From contig NZ_JADLQX010000028.1 in the NCBI RefSeq assembly GCF_015477605.1, forward strand, positions 17,201 through 81,200: a stretch of 64,000 nucleotides of DNA, written 5' to 3'. Source of the stretch: Nocardia amamiensis (GTDB taxonomy: Bacteria; Actinomycetota; Actinomycetes; Mycobacteriales; Mycobacteriaceae). The notes beneath the pieces were generated by a model, which saw only the letters and a program-made list of their open reading frames with translations, ran no database searches and was not told the origin of the DNA. Positions 51,511 to 58,947 of this stretch are shown here, piece after piece (the stretch's first letter is position 1; the number at the start of each line of letters is the position of its first letter). Both the position numbers and the translations under genes were made by a program.

Positions 51511-52158
51511 ATGCTGTTCGATGATCGCCGTGACGCCGGACGTCGGTTGGCGGAGCGGCTGGAGTATCTCCGGGACGAGGATGTCGTCGTGGTCGGCCTG
51601 CCGCGCGGCGGTGTTCCCGTCGCCTACGAGGTCGCGCGAGCACTGGACGCGCCGCTGGACGTGATCGTGGTACGCAAACTCGGTGTGCCGTATCAGCCGG
51701 AGCTCGCTTTCGGCGCGATCGGCGAGAACGACGTGAAGGTGACCAACGACGTCGTCGTCGCCTACACGCAACTTTCCCGCGAGGACATGGCGGGTGTGGA
51801 ACGGCGTGAACGTGACGAACTCGCGTGCAGGGTCGAGCGGCTGCGGCGCGCGCACTCGCGTGTGCCACTGGCGGGTCGCACGGTTGTCGTCGTCGACGAC
51901 GGCATCGCCACCGGCGCGACCGCCCGCGCAGCCTGTCAGGTGGCGTGGGCGCATGGCGCGCAGCGCGTCGTGCTGGCTGTTCCGGTGGCGCCCCGTGACA
52001 CGCTGGCGATCCTGAAGGACCAGGCCGATGAAGTGGTCTGCCTGGAAGTGCCGACCTGGTTCGGCGCTGTCGGTTCCTGGTATCACCGTTTCGGCCAGGT
52101 CTCCGACGCTGAGATCACCGAACTGCTGCACCGGGCCGCCGGTGAGGTGCGGTCATGA
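51511..52158 (+). CDS. Phosphoribosyltransferase (Rv0571c-like)
   Basis: The 215-residue protein starts MLFDDRRDAGRRLAERLEYL, then VVVGLPRGGVPVAYEVARALDAPLDVIVVRKLGVP and the PRPP-binding loop RTVVVVDDGIATGATARAA. Such proteins, including Rv0571c of the DosR regulon, are type I phosphoribosyltransferases with unknown base. ATG 51511 follows GTGAGGAGGTTC; the ATG at 51484 has no such site. Its stop overlaps the start of the PRPP synthase gene (ATGA), so product and substrate genes are coupled. A DosR-like box lies upstream. Confidence 0.9.
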   Translation: MLFDDRRDAGRRLAERLEYLRDEDVVVVGLPRGGVPVAYEVARALDAPLDVIVVRKLGVPYQPELAFGAIGENDVKVTNDVVVAYTQLSREDMAGVERRERDELACRVERLRRAHSRVPLAGRTVVVVDDGIATGATARAACQVAWAHGAQRVVLAVPVAPRDTLAILKDQADEVVCLEVPTWFGAVGSWYHRFGQVSDAEITELLHRAAGEVRS

Positions 52159-53084
52159 CATCGATGCGCGTTCTGTCCGGCAGCGCGAATCCGCTGCTCG
52201 CCTCCACCGTCGCGGAGCTGCTCGACGTCGGACCCGCCGACTGCCTGATCGATCGTTTTCCCGACGGTGAAGTGCGGCCGATCGTCGATCATGTCTGCGG
52301 GAACGACGTGTATGTGGTGCAGCCGACCCCGCCGCCGGTCGGCGACCATCTCGTCGAGTTGTTGCTGTTGCTCGATGCGTGCCGGCGAGCCCGGGCCGCC
52401 CGGGTCACTGCGGTCGTGCCGTATTTCGGGTATGCCCGCCAGGATCGCCGCACACGCTCCGGGCAGGCTTTGGGGGTGCGGGTAGCCGCCGATGCGATCG
52501 CGAACGCGGGCGCCGAGCGCCTTGTGGTAGTCGATCCACACACGCCCACCATGGAAGCGGTCTGTTCGATGCCTGTGGAGACGCTGACCGCGGTTCCGCT
52601 GTTGTCGAGCAGGATCTCCCCAGCGCGGTCCGAGTTCACCGTTGTCGTCGCGCCCGACCTCGGTGCGGCGAAACTAGCCGAGCAATACGCGGCCGCTATA
52701 CCGGATTCGGTTGCGCTGGTGCGCAAGTTCCGCGAGAGTGGCACGGCCGTCACCGCCGTGGAGGTCCTCGGTGACATCGACGGTCGCCAGGCGGTGGTCG
52801 TCGACGACATGATCTCCACCGGCGCCACCATCGAGGCCGCGGTCCGGCTGCTGCACCACCACGCCAGCGACATCGTCGTGGCCGCCACGCACGGGCCCCT
52901 CACGCTCGACGCGACAACGCGCCTGCGTGACATCGGCGTACGTCGCGTCGTGGTGACCGATACCGTCGCACATCACGACCCGGCCGCGCCGATCGAGGTC
53001 TGCTCGATCGCTCCGCTGCTGGCGGATGCCATCGCCCGCCTCCATAGCGATCAGCCGCTGCGCGAGCCGCTCACCCACACCTGA
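52155..53084 (+). CDS. Ribose-phosphate pyrophosphokinase-type protein
   Basis: The 309-residue cytosolic protein has the two-domain PRPP synthase form: an N-terminal RVLSGSANPLLASTVAELLDV, FPDGEVRPIV, and VVPYFGYARQDRRTRSGQALGVRVAADAI with the ATP loop, DPHTPTMEAVCSMPVETLTA, and the C-terminal PRPP loop AVVVDDMISTGATIEAAVRLL. It makes PRPP from ribose 5-phosphate and ATP. It is a divergent copy compared with the housekeeping enzyme, which is expected elsewhere in the genome. It is coupled to the phosphoribosyltransferase before it. Its 3' end overlaps the convergent gene by 14 bp. Confidence 0.92.
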   Translation: MTSMRVLSGSANPLLASTVAELLDVGPADCLIDRFPDGEVRPIVDHVCGNDVYVVQPTPPPVGDHLVELLLLLDACRRARAARVTAVVPYFGYARQDRRTRSGQALGVRVAADAIANAGAERLVVVDPHTPTMEAVCSMPVETLTAVPLLSSRISPARSEFTVVVAPDLGAAKLAEQYAAAIPDSVALVRKFRESGTAVTAVEVLGDIDGRQAVVVDDMISTGATIEAAVRLLHHHASDIVVAATHGPLTLDATTRLRDIGVRRVVVTDTVAHHDPAAPIEVCSIAPLLADAIARLHSDQPLREPLTHT

Positions 53085-54597
53085 CAGCGGCAGGAGGCCG
53101 GCCAACGCGGTCATGCCAGGCACGCAGCGCCGTGGCGACCGAGTCGTCGATCGGACGTGTGGTGTCGAGCACGGTGGCCTCTGGCCATGGCGATGCCGCG
53201 GCCGCCAAGGAATCCGCGATCGCAGGCGTCGCCTCCGAATCGCCCTGGGGCCTGGCCCCTATCCGCTCCGCCGCGAGGGGCCGGGAACAGACACACCGCA
53301 ACGACACGAGCTCGGTGCGCGTCCGATCCGCCAGGGTGGTGGCCAGGGCGCGTTCGTCCGCGTCGGTCCAGCTGGCGTCGAGAATCACCGAAACACCGTG
53401 TTCGAGCCGGTCCCGAGCCAGGTCCAGCAGATGCGAATACACCAGGGCCTTCGCGGCGGGTCGATAGGCTCCTCCGCCGAAGGTGCCCGCCGCTCCGGCA
53501 ATTGCTCCGGTGGCACGCAGCGCGGCGCGCACGCTGTCGCTGGACATCACCTCGGCTCCCGTCGCGGCCGCCAACCGGGCGGCGACCGTCGATTTTCCCG
53601 TGCCGGGAAGACCACCGACGAGCACGAGACGGACGGCGCCCTGTCCCAGATGGCGTATCGCGAGCTCGAGGTGCTGCTCGGCATGCCGTGGCGCATCCGG
53701 GTCGCCCTGTCCCGCGCGAACACGATCGGTCTTCGCGCGGACCATTGCGCGATAGGCGATGTAGTGGTGGCGTAGCGATGGCGGTGGTGAATCGCCCGCC
53801 GCGCGCAGGTAGTCCTTCAGGAATGAATCGGATTCCTCTGGGTGACCGAGGAATTCGAGGTCCATTGCCAGGAATGCGGCGTCATCGAGGCCGTCGACAT
53901 AGCGCAATTCGTCGTCGAAGTCGAGACAGTCCAGGATCCGGAAGCCGTCGGGCAGCACGAAGATGTCCTCCGCGAGCAGATCCCCGTGTCCGTCGACGAT
54001 GCGGCCATCCGCGATCCGTTCCGTCAGCAGCGGTGTGCGACCGTCGATATAGCGCATGGCGAGGGCTTCGGCGTGCGCCAAGCCGCACGGATCGATCGAT
54101 TCGTGCGGGTGTTCGCGCAATGGCCGCAGCAGAGCGTGCCAGCGCCGCCGCAGCTGCGCCGGTGCGCCGGCGCGGTCGATCTCGGCGCCGCGCCGGGCTG
54201 TGGCGTGAAATCGCGCGAGAGTTGCCGCCAGCGCGGACAATTCGGCCGTTTCCAGGGACGGGTCCGCGAGCATGGTGGACAGGCGCAGCGAGTCCGGCAT
54301 CCGGCGCATCACGATGATCGGTTCGTCGGCGCCGCCTTCGGGATCTGTGAGATGAGCGAGACCGAGGTAGACGTCGGGCGCGAGGCGCTGATTCAACTCG
54401 AGTTCCCGGGCGCACGCCAGCTCGCGGTTCTGCGGCGTGCCGAAGTCGAGGAAGTCGGTGACGACCGGTTTCTTCGCCTTATAGGCGCGGTCGCCGCAGA
54501 GCAGCACCAGGCCGGTATGGGTCTCGCGCAGCTGCGCGAACGGTTCGTGCGCGGCGGTTATCCCGTGGTCGTTTCGCGTGGCCGAGGCATGGAGCAT
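53071..54597 (-). CDS. APH-like plus P-loop kinase two-domain protein (Rv2004c-like)
   Basis: The 508-residue protein matches Rv2004c of the M. tuberculosis DosR regulon in size and plan. The first 320 residues resemble an aminoglycoside-phosphotransferase-type kinase: RETHTGLVLLCGDRAYKAKKPV, IIVMRRMP, then IVDGHGDLLAEDIFVLPDGFRILDCLDFDDELRYVDGLDDAAFL with the catalytic HGDL and Asp. The C-terminal 180 residues are a P-loop kinase (LVLVGGLPGTGKSTVAARLAA, then VILDASWTDADERAL). The substrates are unknown; a role in small-molecule phosphorylation is likely. Its 3' end overlaps that of the PRPP synthase. Confidence 0.92.
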   Translation of the reverse strand: MLHASATRNDHGITAAHEPFAQLRETHTGLVLLCGDRAYKAKKPVVTDFLDFGTPQNRELACARELELNQRLAPDVYLGLAHLTDPEGGADEPIIVMRRMPDSLRLSTMLADPSLETAELSALAATLARFHATARRGAEIDRAGAPAQLRRRWHALLRPLREHPHESIDPCGLAHAEALAMRYIDGRTPLLTERIADGRIVDGHGDLLAEDIFVLPDGFRILDCLDFDDELRYVDGLDDAAFLAMDLEFLGHPEESDSFLKDYLRAAGDSPPPSLRHHYIAYRAMVRAKTDRVRAGQGDPDAPRHAEQHLELAIRHLGQGAVRLVLVGGLPGTGKSTVAARLAAATGAEVMSSDSVRAALRATGAIAGAAGTFGGGAYRPAAKALVYSHLLDLARDRLEHGVSVILDASWTDADERALATTLADRTRTELVSLRCVCSRPLAAERIGARPQGDSEATPAIADSLAAAASPWPEATVLDTTRPIDDSVATALRAWHDRVGRPPAAVRCG

Positions 54598-54657
54598 GAT
54601 GACACCCTCTCGGGGCGAGGTAGCGAGGTTCCGGGCTGAGGCGCCGATACCGTGGGA

Positions 54658-55314
54658 CTACTGCGGCTGCTCGGAGGATGTCGTGGTGAGATGCTCGGCC
54701 ATGAGGATGCGGTGGGCCTGCTGCGCGGCCGTGGTCCGGCGGTCGTCGCCGGTGTCACCGATCGGCAGTTGTTCGAGGCCGCGAGTGAGCACCGCGATGG
54801 CGTCGCCGAGCAACAGCAGTCGATGCTCCAGCTCGTCGATCCGGTCGGTGACGGTCTCGGCAACGGCGATCCGATCAGCGGTCTCGCCGCCGGTCTCGCC
54901 GTGCAACACCGCCCGCAGGCGCTCTGGCAGTACGGCGAAGACACCGTCGAGCTGCCCGGGGGAGAACCGGTCGGTCAGCGTGTCGGTGACCGCGCCGGCG
55001 AGGCGGGGTACGTCGTCGCGGGTGACCCCGGCTTCGTTGGCGAACTGGTCCAGGAACGGTGCGACACGATGCCCTACGGGTGTGTGGCTCGGCACCCAGC
55101 CTTCGTAGTAGATGCCGCGCAGAATTTCGGGCAGCTGTGCGGTCAGATGGGCTGAGCCGACGACACCGATGCGGTCTCGTACGCCATGCAGCCAGGCGCG
55201 CACCACCCGGTGCACGAAGTCGGGGTCCTCGGTGCCGATTCTTTCGGCCACCGCATTCAGCCATTCGTGCGCGTTGTACACGGATGCTGCCAGAGGATCG
55301 CTCTTGGGGGACAT
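54658..55314 (-). CDS. DUF2267 domain protein
   Basis: The 218-residue protein is the second DUF2267 paralogue. It begins MSPKSDPLAASVYNAHEWLNAVAERIG, has RAWLHGVRDRIGVVGSAHLTAQLPEILRGIYYEGWVPSHTP and LAGAVTDTLTDRFSPGQLDGVFAVLPERLRAVL, and ends TAAQQAHRILMAEHLTTTSSEQPQ. It is 60 bp ahead of the Rv2004c-like gene on the same strand and probably in its operon. The two boxes at 55398 and 55448 are upstream. Confidence 0.88.
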   Translation of the reverse strand: MSPKSDPLAASVYNAHEWLNAVAERIGTEDPDFVHRVVRAWLHGVRDRIGVVGSAHLTAQLPEILRGIYYEGWVPSHTPVGHRVAPFLDQFANEAGVTRDDVPRLAGAVTDTLTDRFSPGQLDGVFAVLPERLRAVLHGETGGETADRIAVAETVTDRIDELEHRLLLLGDAIAVLTRGLEQLPIGDTGDDRRTTAAQQAHRILMAEHLTTTSSEQPQ

Positions 55315-55397
55315 ACCATCAGCATCGTCCTGGTGGCCACCCCATGCCTAGAGCCCGACGTCCTCGGACCGGATCGGCCGATCGGCCCTTTTCGGTG

Positions 55398-55461
55398 GGG
55401 ATCTTCGGCCCTGGCCATCCGCCGCCTCCGGCCTCGGCCGAGGGGTGAGGACCTTCACCTC
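55398..55461. promoter_or_regulatory. Two DosR-like boxes in a divergent promoter region
   Basis: GGGAT-CTTC-GGCCC (55398-55411) and AGGAC-CTTC-ACCTC (55448-55461), 50 bp apart. They lie between the DUF2267 gene and the nicotinate phosphoribosyltransferase relic. Confidence 0.55.
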
Positions 55462-55496
55462 TGCAACCGGCACTGCTGACCGAACATGCTCGACAC

Positions 55497-55854
55497 ATGC
55501 CCGGCGCATTGCTCACCGACCTCTATGAGCTGAACATGGCGGCCAGCTACCTGCGCAGGCGCATGATCGCGCCCGCAACCTTCAGCTTGTTCGTCCGCAA
55601 TCTGCCCGTCAATCGGGGATTTCCACCCATCCACTGCTCGAACCGGTCATGCTGGCCGGACGGCGCGTCAGTCCTGTGGACACCGTCACGGCTGGGCGCG
55701 CCCGGTTCGAAGCCGACCTCGCCCAACTGCCCCGCGAAGCCCGTGACCTGGGCTCTCCTGTCGCTCCGATGGCGCGGTCTCCCCGCGACTGCGGCAGCTC
55801 ACCACCGAGGTCCAGGCTGCCGCCCGCCGCTTGGCCGGGACGGTCGATCGTTAG
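55497..55854 (+). pseudogene. Nicotinate phosphoribosyltransferase relic with internal deletion (pncB2-like)
   Basis: The start, MPGALLTDLYELNMAASYLRRRMIAPATFSLFVRNLP, is the N-terminus of the enzyme, ending at VNRGF. The DNA then jumps, in another frame, to the C-terminus: LLEPVMLAGRRVSPVDTVTAGRARFEADLAQLPREARDL, and finally, after another frame change, LRQLTTEVQAAARRLAGTVDR with a stop at 55852. About 300 residues of the catalytic barrel are missing. In M. tuberculosis pncB2 (Rv0573c) is DosR-regulated and lies near Rv0571c, as the relic lies near the Rv0571c-like gene here. The loss would remove this route of NAD salvage. Confidence 0.82.
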
Positions 55855-55968
55855 AGCAGCGGATTCTGGGCGCGAGCGAACGTCGTCGGCTGGGCGGAAA
55901 TGCGAAGACGGCACCATGAGCGCCGGATTCGACGCTGCCGAGACGCTGTCTTCCGCCAGCCGCAGAAA

Positions 55969-55982
55969 GGGGCAAAGGTCCT
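55969..55982 (+). promoter_or_regulatory. DosR-like box
   Basis: GGGGC-AAAG-GTCCT, 110 bp before the small membrane protein that starts the ATPase operon. Confidence 0.5.
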
Positions 55983-56092
55983 GGTGTTCTCCTGCTTTTG
56001 CCCCGCGCGACGGCACGCGGGGCGGGGCAGACTCGGCGGAGGACCACCGCGCTGGTGGTCGACGCTGTCGCGGCACGAAGGATGTGACAGGT

Positions 56093-56242
56093 ATGGCTGC
56101 CGGTGAAGTGATCGCGGTCGTCGTCGTCGGCATCGTTGTCGCCGCGGCGTTGTGTGTGTTGGTTCTCCTGATCGCGGTCTGGTGGACGCGCCGCCATCCC
56201 GATCACCGTCACCGGAAGACCCATCGCAGGATCGGTGCCTAG
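56093..56242 (+). CDS. Small single-helix membrane protein
   Basis: The 49-residue protein is MAAGEVIAVVVVGIVVAAA followed by more hydrophobic sequence (CVLVLLIAVWW) and a His/Arg-rich tail (TRRHPDHRHRKTHRRIGA). It has one membrane helix and a basic end. ATG 56093 follows GAAGGATGTGACAG. It begins the operon with the short frame at 56243 and the ATPase genes. It might be a regulatory subunit of the pump, like the short membrane peptides known for other P-type ATPases; this is inference. Confidence 0.55.
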   Translation: MAAGEVIAVVVVGIVVAAALCVLVLLIAVWWTRRHPDHRHRKTHRRIGA

Positions 56243-56332
56243 ATGATCGCCCGGCTCATGAGCGAGCGAACGGCAGGCGCGGCCGCCATCGCGGCCTTGT
56301 CGGAGCCGCGCGCCGGCAAGGCACGGGCATGA
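56243..56332 (+). CDS. Possible 29-residue ORF between membrane peptide and ATPase
   Basis: The ATG comes directly after the TAG of the 49-residue gene. The frame, MIARLMSERTAGAAAI and so on to KARA, ends at a TGA that overlaps the ATPase start as ATGA. I recognise no family. Its exact fit between the two genes suggests translational coupling. Confidence 0.35.
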   Translation: MIARLMSERTAGAAAIAALSEPRAGKARA

Positions 56333-58947
56333 GCGCCGTCGATCTGGTTACCGGACGGCACGGCCTGACCGCCGCCGAAGTGGCCCGCCGGCAGGAGCTG
56401 GAGGGTCTCAATGCACTGCCCGTGCGGCGCGCGACTCCTGCGTGGCGGCGGTTCGCGGGCGAGCTGGTGCACTTCTTCGCTCTGCTGTTCTGGGTGGCCG
56501 GCGCGCTGGCGTTCGTGGCCGGGATGCCGCAGCTGGGCATCGCGGTGTTCGTCGTGGTGGTGCTGAACGGGCTTTTCGCATTCGTGCAGGAGCAGCGGGC
56601 CGAGCACGCCGCCGAGCGGTTACATAACCTGCTGCCTCGCAAAGTCACCGTGGTGCGCGACGCGACCGTCGTCGAAGTGCCCGCCGATCAACTCGTCACC
56701 GACGACGTGGTCTTACTCGCCGAGGGCGACCGTGTCTCGGCGGACCTGCGTCTGGATCGGGTACATGCGCTGGCCGTGGACACCTCGGCGCTCACCGGGG
56801 AAAGTGTGCCGGAACATCCGAGTACGGCAGACCGGGTGCATGCGGGCTGTTTCATCGTCGAAGGCGAGGCCCAGGCAACAGTGGTAGCGACCGGGGAGCG
56901 GACCCGGCTGGCCGGTATCGCGAAACTCACCCAGGCGCAGCGACCGGCACTCACCCCGCTGCGGCGCGAGCTGGATCGGATCTCGCGGATCATCGCCGCC
57001 GTCGCGATCGTCGTGGGTGTCGTGTTCTTCTCGCTGGCGCTGCTGGTCGGCACCCCCGCCTCCGACGGGTTCCTGTTCGCCGTCGGCGTCACCGTGGCCG
57101 TTGTGCCTTGCGGGCTGCTGCCGACCGTCACGCTGTCGCTGGCCATGGGCGCGCAGCGGATGGCCGAACGGCATGCACTGGTGCGCCATCTCGAGGCCGT
57201 GGAGACACTCGGCTCGACCACACTCATCTGCACCGACAAGACCGGAACCCTCACCCAGAACGAGATGTCGGTGGTCGAGGTCTGGATGCCGGGCGGGGCG
57301 GCGACGATCTCCGGCGACGGCTACCAACCGACCGGCGAGGTGACCTGCACGCCGCCGGAGGGTCTGGCTTCGCTCCGGGAGCTGGCTCGGGCGGCCCGCC
57401 GCTGCTCCTCGGGGCGAGTGGCGCACCGAAATGGGGAGTGGGTCGCGCAGGGCGATCCGATGGAGGCGGCGTTGGACGTCCTCGCCCGTCGAGCCGGTGT
57501 CGAGGAAGACGCCGGTAGGCATCCCGAACGCGCCCGATTCCCGTTCGACGCGCGGCGGCGCCGAATGTCGGTCGTCGTCGACGACCGCGTACTGGTCAAA
57601 GGCGCACCCGATGCGATTTTTTCCCGCTGCCTGCCGCAACCGCAGGCGAGCGACGCCCTGCACCGGCTGGCCGGTCGCGGGTTGCGGGTGATCGCGGTCG
57701 CGGCCCGGCAGCTCACCAGCGCCCTGCCCACGACGGCGGACGAGGCGGAAGCCGAACTGACTCTGCTGGGACTGGTCGCACTGGAGGATCCGCCGCGCCG
57801 GGAAGCGGCCGCCGCGTTGGCCGCATGCCGCCGCGCCGGTATCCAGGTCGTCATGATCACCGGCGACCATCCGGAGACCGCCCGGGCGATCGCCCGTGAG
57901 GTAGGTCTGGGTGGTCCTGAAACCCCGGTGCTCACCGGTCACGAGCTGCCCAGTGCACCAGAGGAGTTGGGGGAGTTGCTGGACCGGGACGCTGCCGTCG
58001 TCGCACGGGTGACACCGGAGGACAAACTCCGCATCGCGCGAGCCCTGCAGGCGCGCGGTCACGTCGTCGCGATGACCGGTGACGGCGTCAACGACGCACC
58101 CGCGCTGCGCGAGGCCGCGATCGGCGTCGCCATGGGCAAGTCGGGAACCGATGTGGCGCGTGAGGCGTCGGATCTGGTGTTGCTCGACGACGATTTCGGC
58201 ACCATCGTGGCCGCCGTCGAACAGGGAAGAGCCACGTTCGCCAACATCCGCCGGTTCCTCACCTACCATCTCACCGACAACGTCGCCGAACTGGCCCCGT
58301 TCGTGGTCTGGGCATTGTCCGGTGGGACATTCCCGCTCGCCATCGGCGTGCTGCAGGTGCTGGCCCTCGACATCGGCACCGATGTGCTGCCCGCACTGGC
58401 GCTCGGCGCCGAACCGCCGGCACCGCACGTGCTCGAACGGCCGCCGGCGCGCGGCCATCTGCTCGACCGCAAGCTGTTCGCCCGGGCGTTCGGCGTCCTG
58501 GGCCCGGTGGAGGCGGCGATCAGTCTGGCGGTGTTCGTCGCCTCGTTTCTTGCCGTCGGCTGGCGACCGGGCGAGTCGTTCCCCACCGGGCCCGTGTTGG
58601 CGGCGAGCTCCGGCGCTGCCTTCACCGCGATCGTCTTCGGGCAGGTGGCGAACGCCTTCGCCTGCCGCAGCACGATCCGCCCGGTGTGGCGGATGCCGCT
58701 GAGCACCAATCGACTGCTGCTGTGGGCCGTCCTCGCCGAGATCGGCATGCTCGCCGCATTCCTGTACTTCCCACCGCTGGCCCACCTGCTCGACCAGGCC
58801 GGCCCGACCGGAACCGGCGCGCTGGTCGCGCTGTCCGCTATACCCGCCGTTCTGGCGGCCGACGCTCTACAGAAGCACTTCTCGCGGCCGGGCGATGCCC
58901 GGGTCGGTGCTCCGGCGCCGCGATTCGAGATCGAGGAGGCTGCATGA
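56329..58947 (+). CDS. P-type cation ATPase, CtpF-like (P2-type layout)
   Basis: The 872-residue pump has an N-terminal cation-ATPase domain (GLTAAEVARRQELEGLNAL), TGES in DTSALTGESVPEHP, DKTGTLTQNEMSVVEV, KGAPDAIFSRC, MITGDHPETARAIA and GDGVNDAPALREAAIGVAMGKSG. About ten helices are predicted. It is comparable to CtpF (Rv1997) of the DosR regulon. An oddity is in helix 4: the usual PEGL ion-binding motif of P2 pumps is PCGLL (Cys261), so ion choice may differ. Helix 6 has ALDIGTDVLPALALG. ATG 56329 is coupled to the small frame before it. The next ATPase overlaps its stop (ATGA). Confidence 0.92.
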   Translation: MSAVDLVTGRHGLTAAEVARRQELEGLNALPVRRATPAWRRFAGELVHFFALLFWVAGALAFVAGMPQLGIAVFVVVVLNGLFAFVQEQRAEHAAERLHNLLPRKVTVVRDATVVEVPADQLVTDDVVLLAEGDRVSADLRLDRVHALAVDTSALTGESVPEHPSTADRVHAGCFIVEGEAQATVVATGERTRLAGIAKLTQAQRPALTPLRRELDRISRIIAAVAIVVGVVFFSLALLVGTPASDGFLFAVGVTVAVVPCGLLPTVTLSLAMGAQRMAERHALVRHLEAVETLGSTTLICTDKTGTLTQNEMSVVEVWMPGGAATISGDGYQPTGEVTCTPPEGLASLRELARAARRCSSGRVAHRNGEWVAQGDPMEAALDVLARRAGVEEDAGRHPERARFPFDARRRRMSVVVDDRVLVKGAPDAIFSRCLPQPQASDALHRLAGRGLRVIAVAARQLTSALPTTADEAEAELTLLGLVALEDPPRREAAAALAACRRAGIQVVMITGDHPETARAIAREVGLGGPETPVLTGHELPSAPEELGELLDRDAAVVARVTPEDKLRIARALQARGHVVAMTGDGVNDAPALREAAIGVAMGKSGTDVAREASDLVLLDDDFGTIVAAVEQGRATFANIRRFLTYHLTDNVAELAPFVVWALSGGTFPLAIGVLQVLALDIGTDVLPALALGAEPPAPHVLERPPARGHLLDRKLFARAFGVLGPVEAAISLAVFVASFLAVGWRPGESFPTGPVLAASSGAAFTAIVFGQVANAFACRSTIRPVWRMPLSTNRLLLWAVLAEIGMLAAFLYFPPLAHLLDQAGPTGTGALVALSAIPAVLAADALQKHFSRPGDARVGAPAPRFEIEEAA

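Noticed and set aside
53157..54317. A 386-codon plus-strand frame opposite the Rv2004c-like gene
   Set aside because: Arg/Pro-rich with no motifs, while the opposite strand has kinase motifs throughout.
56713..58785. A 690-codon minus-strand frame inside the CtpF-like ATPase
   Set aside because: Low-complexity antisense of a gene with all P-type ATPase motifs.
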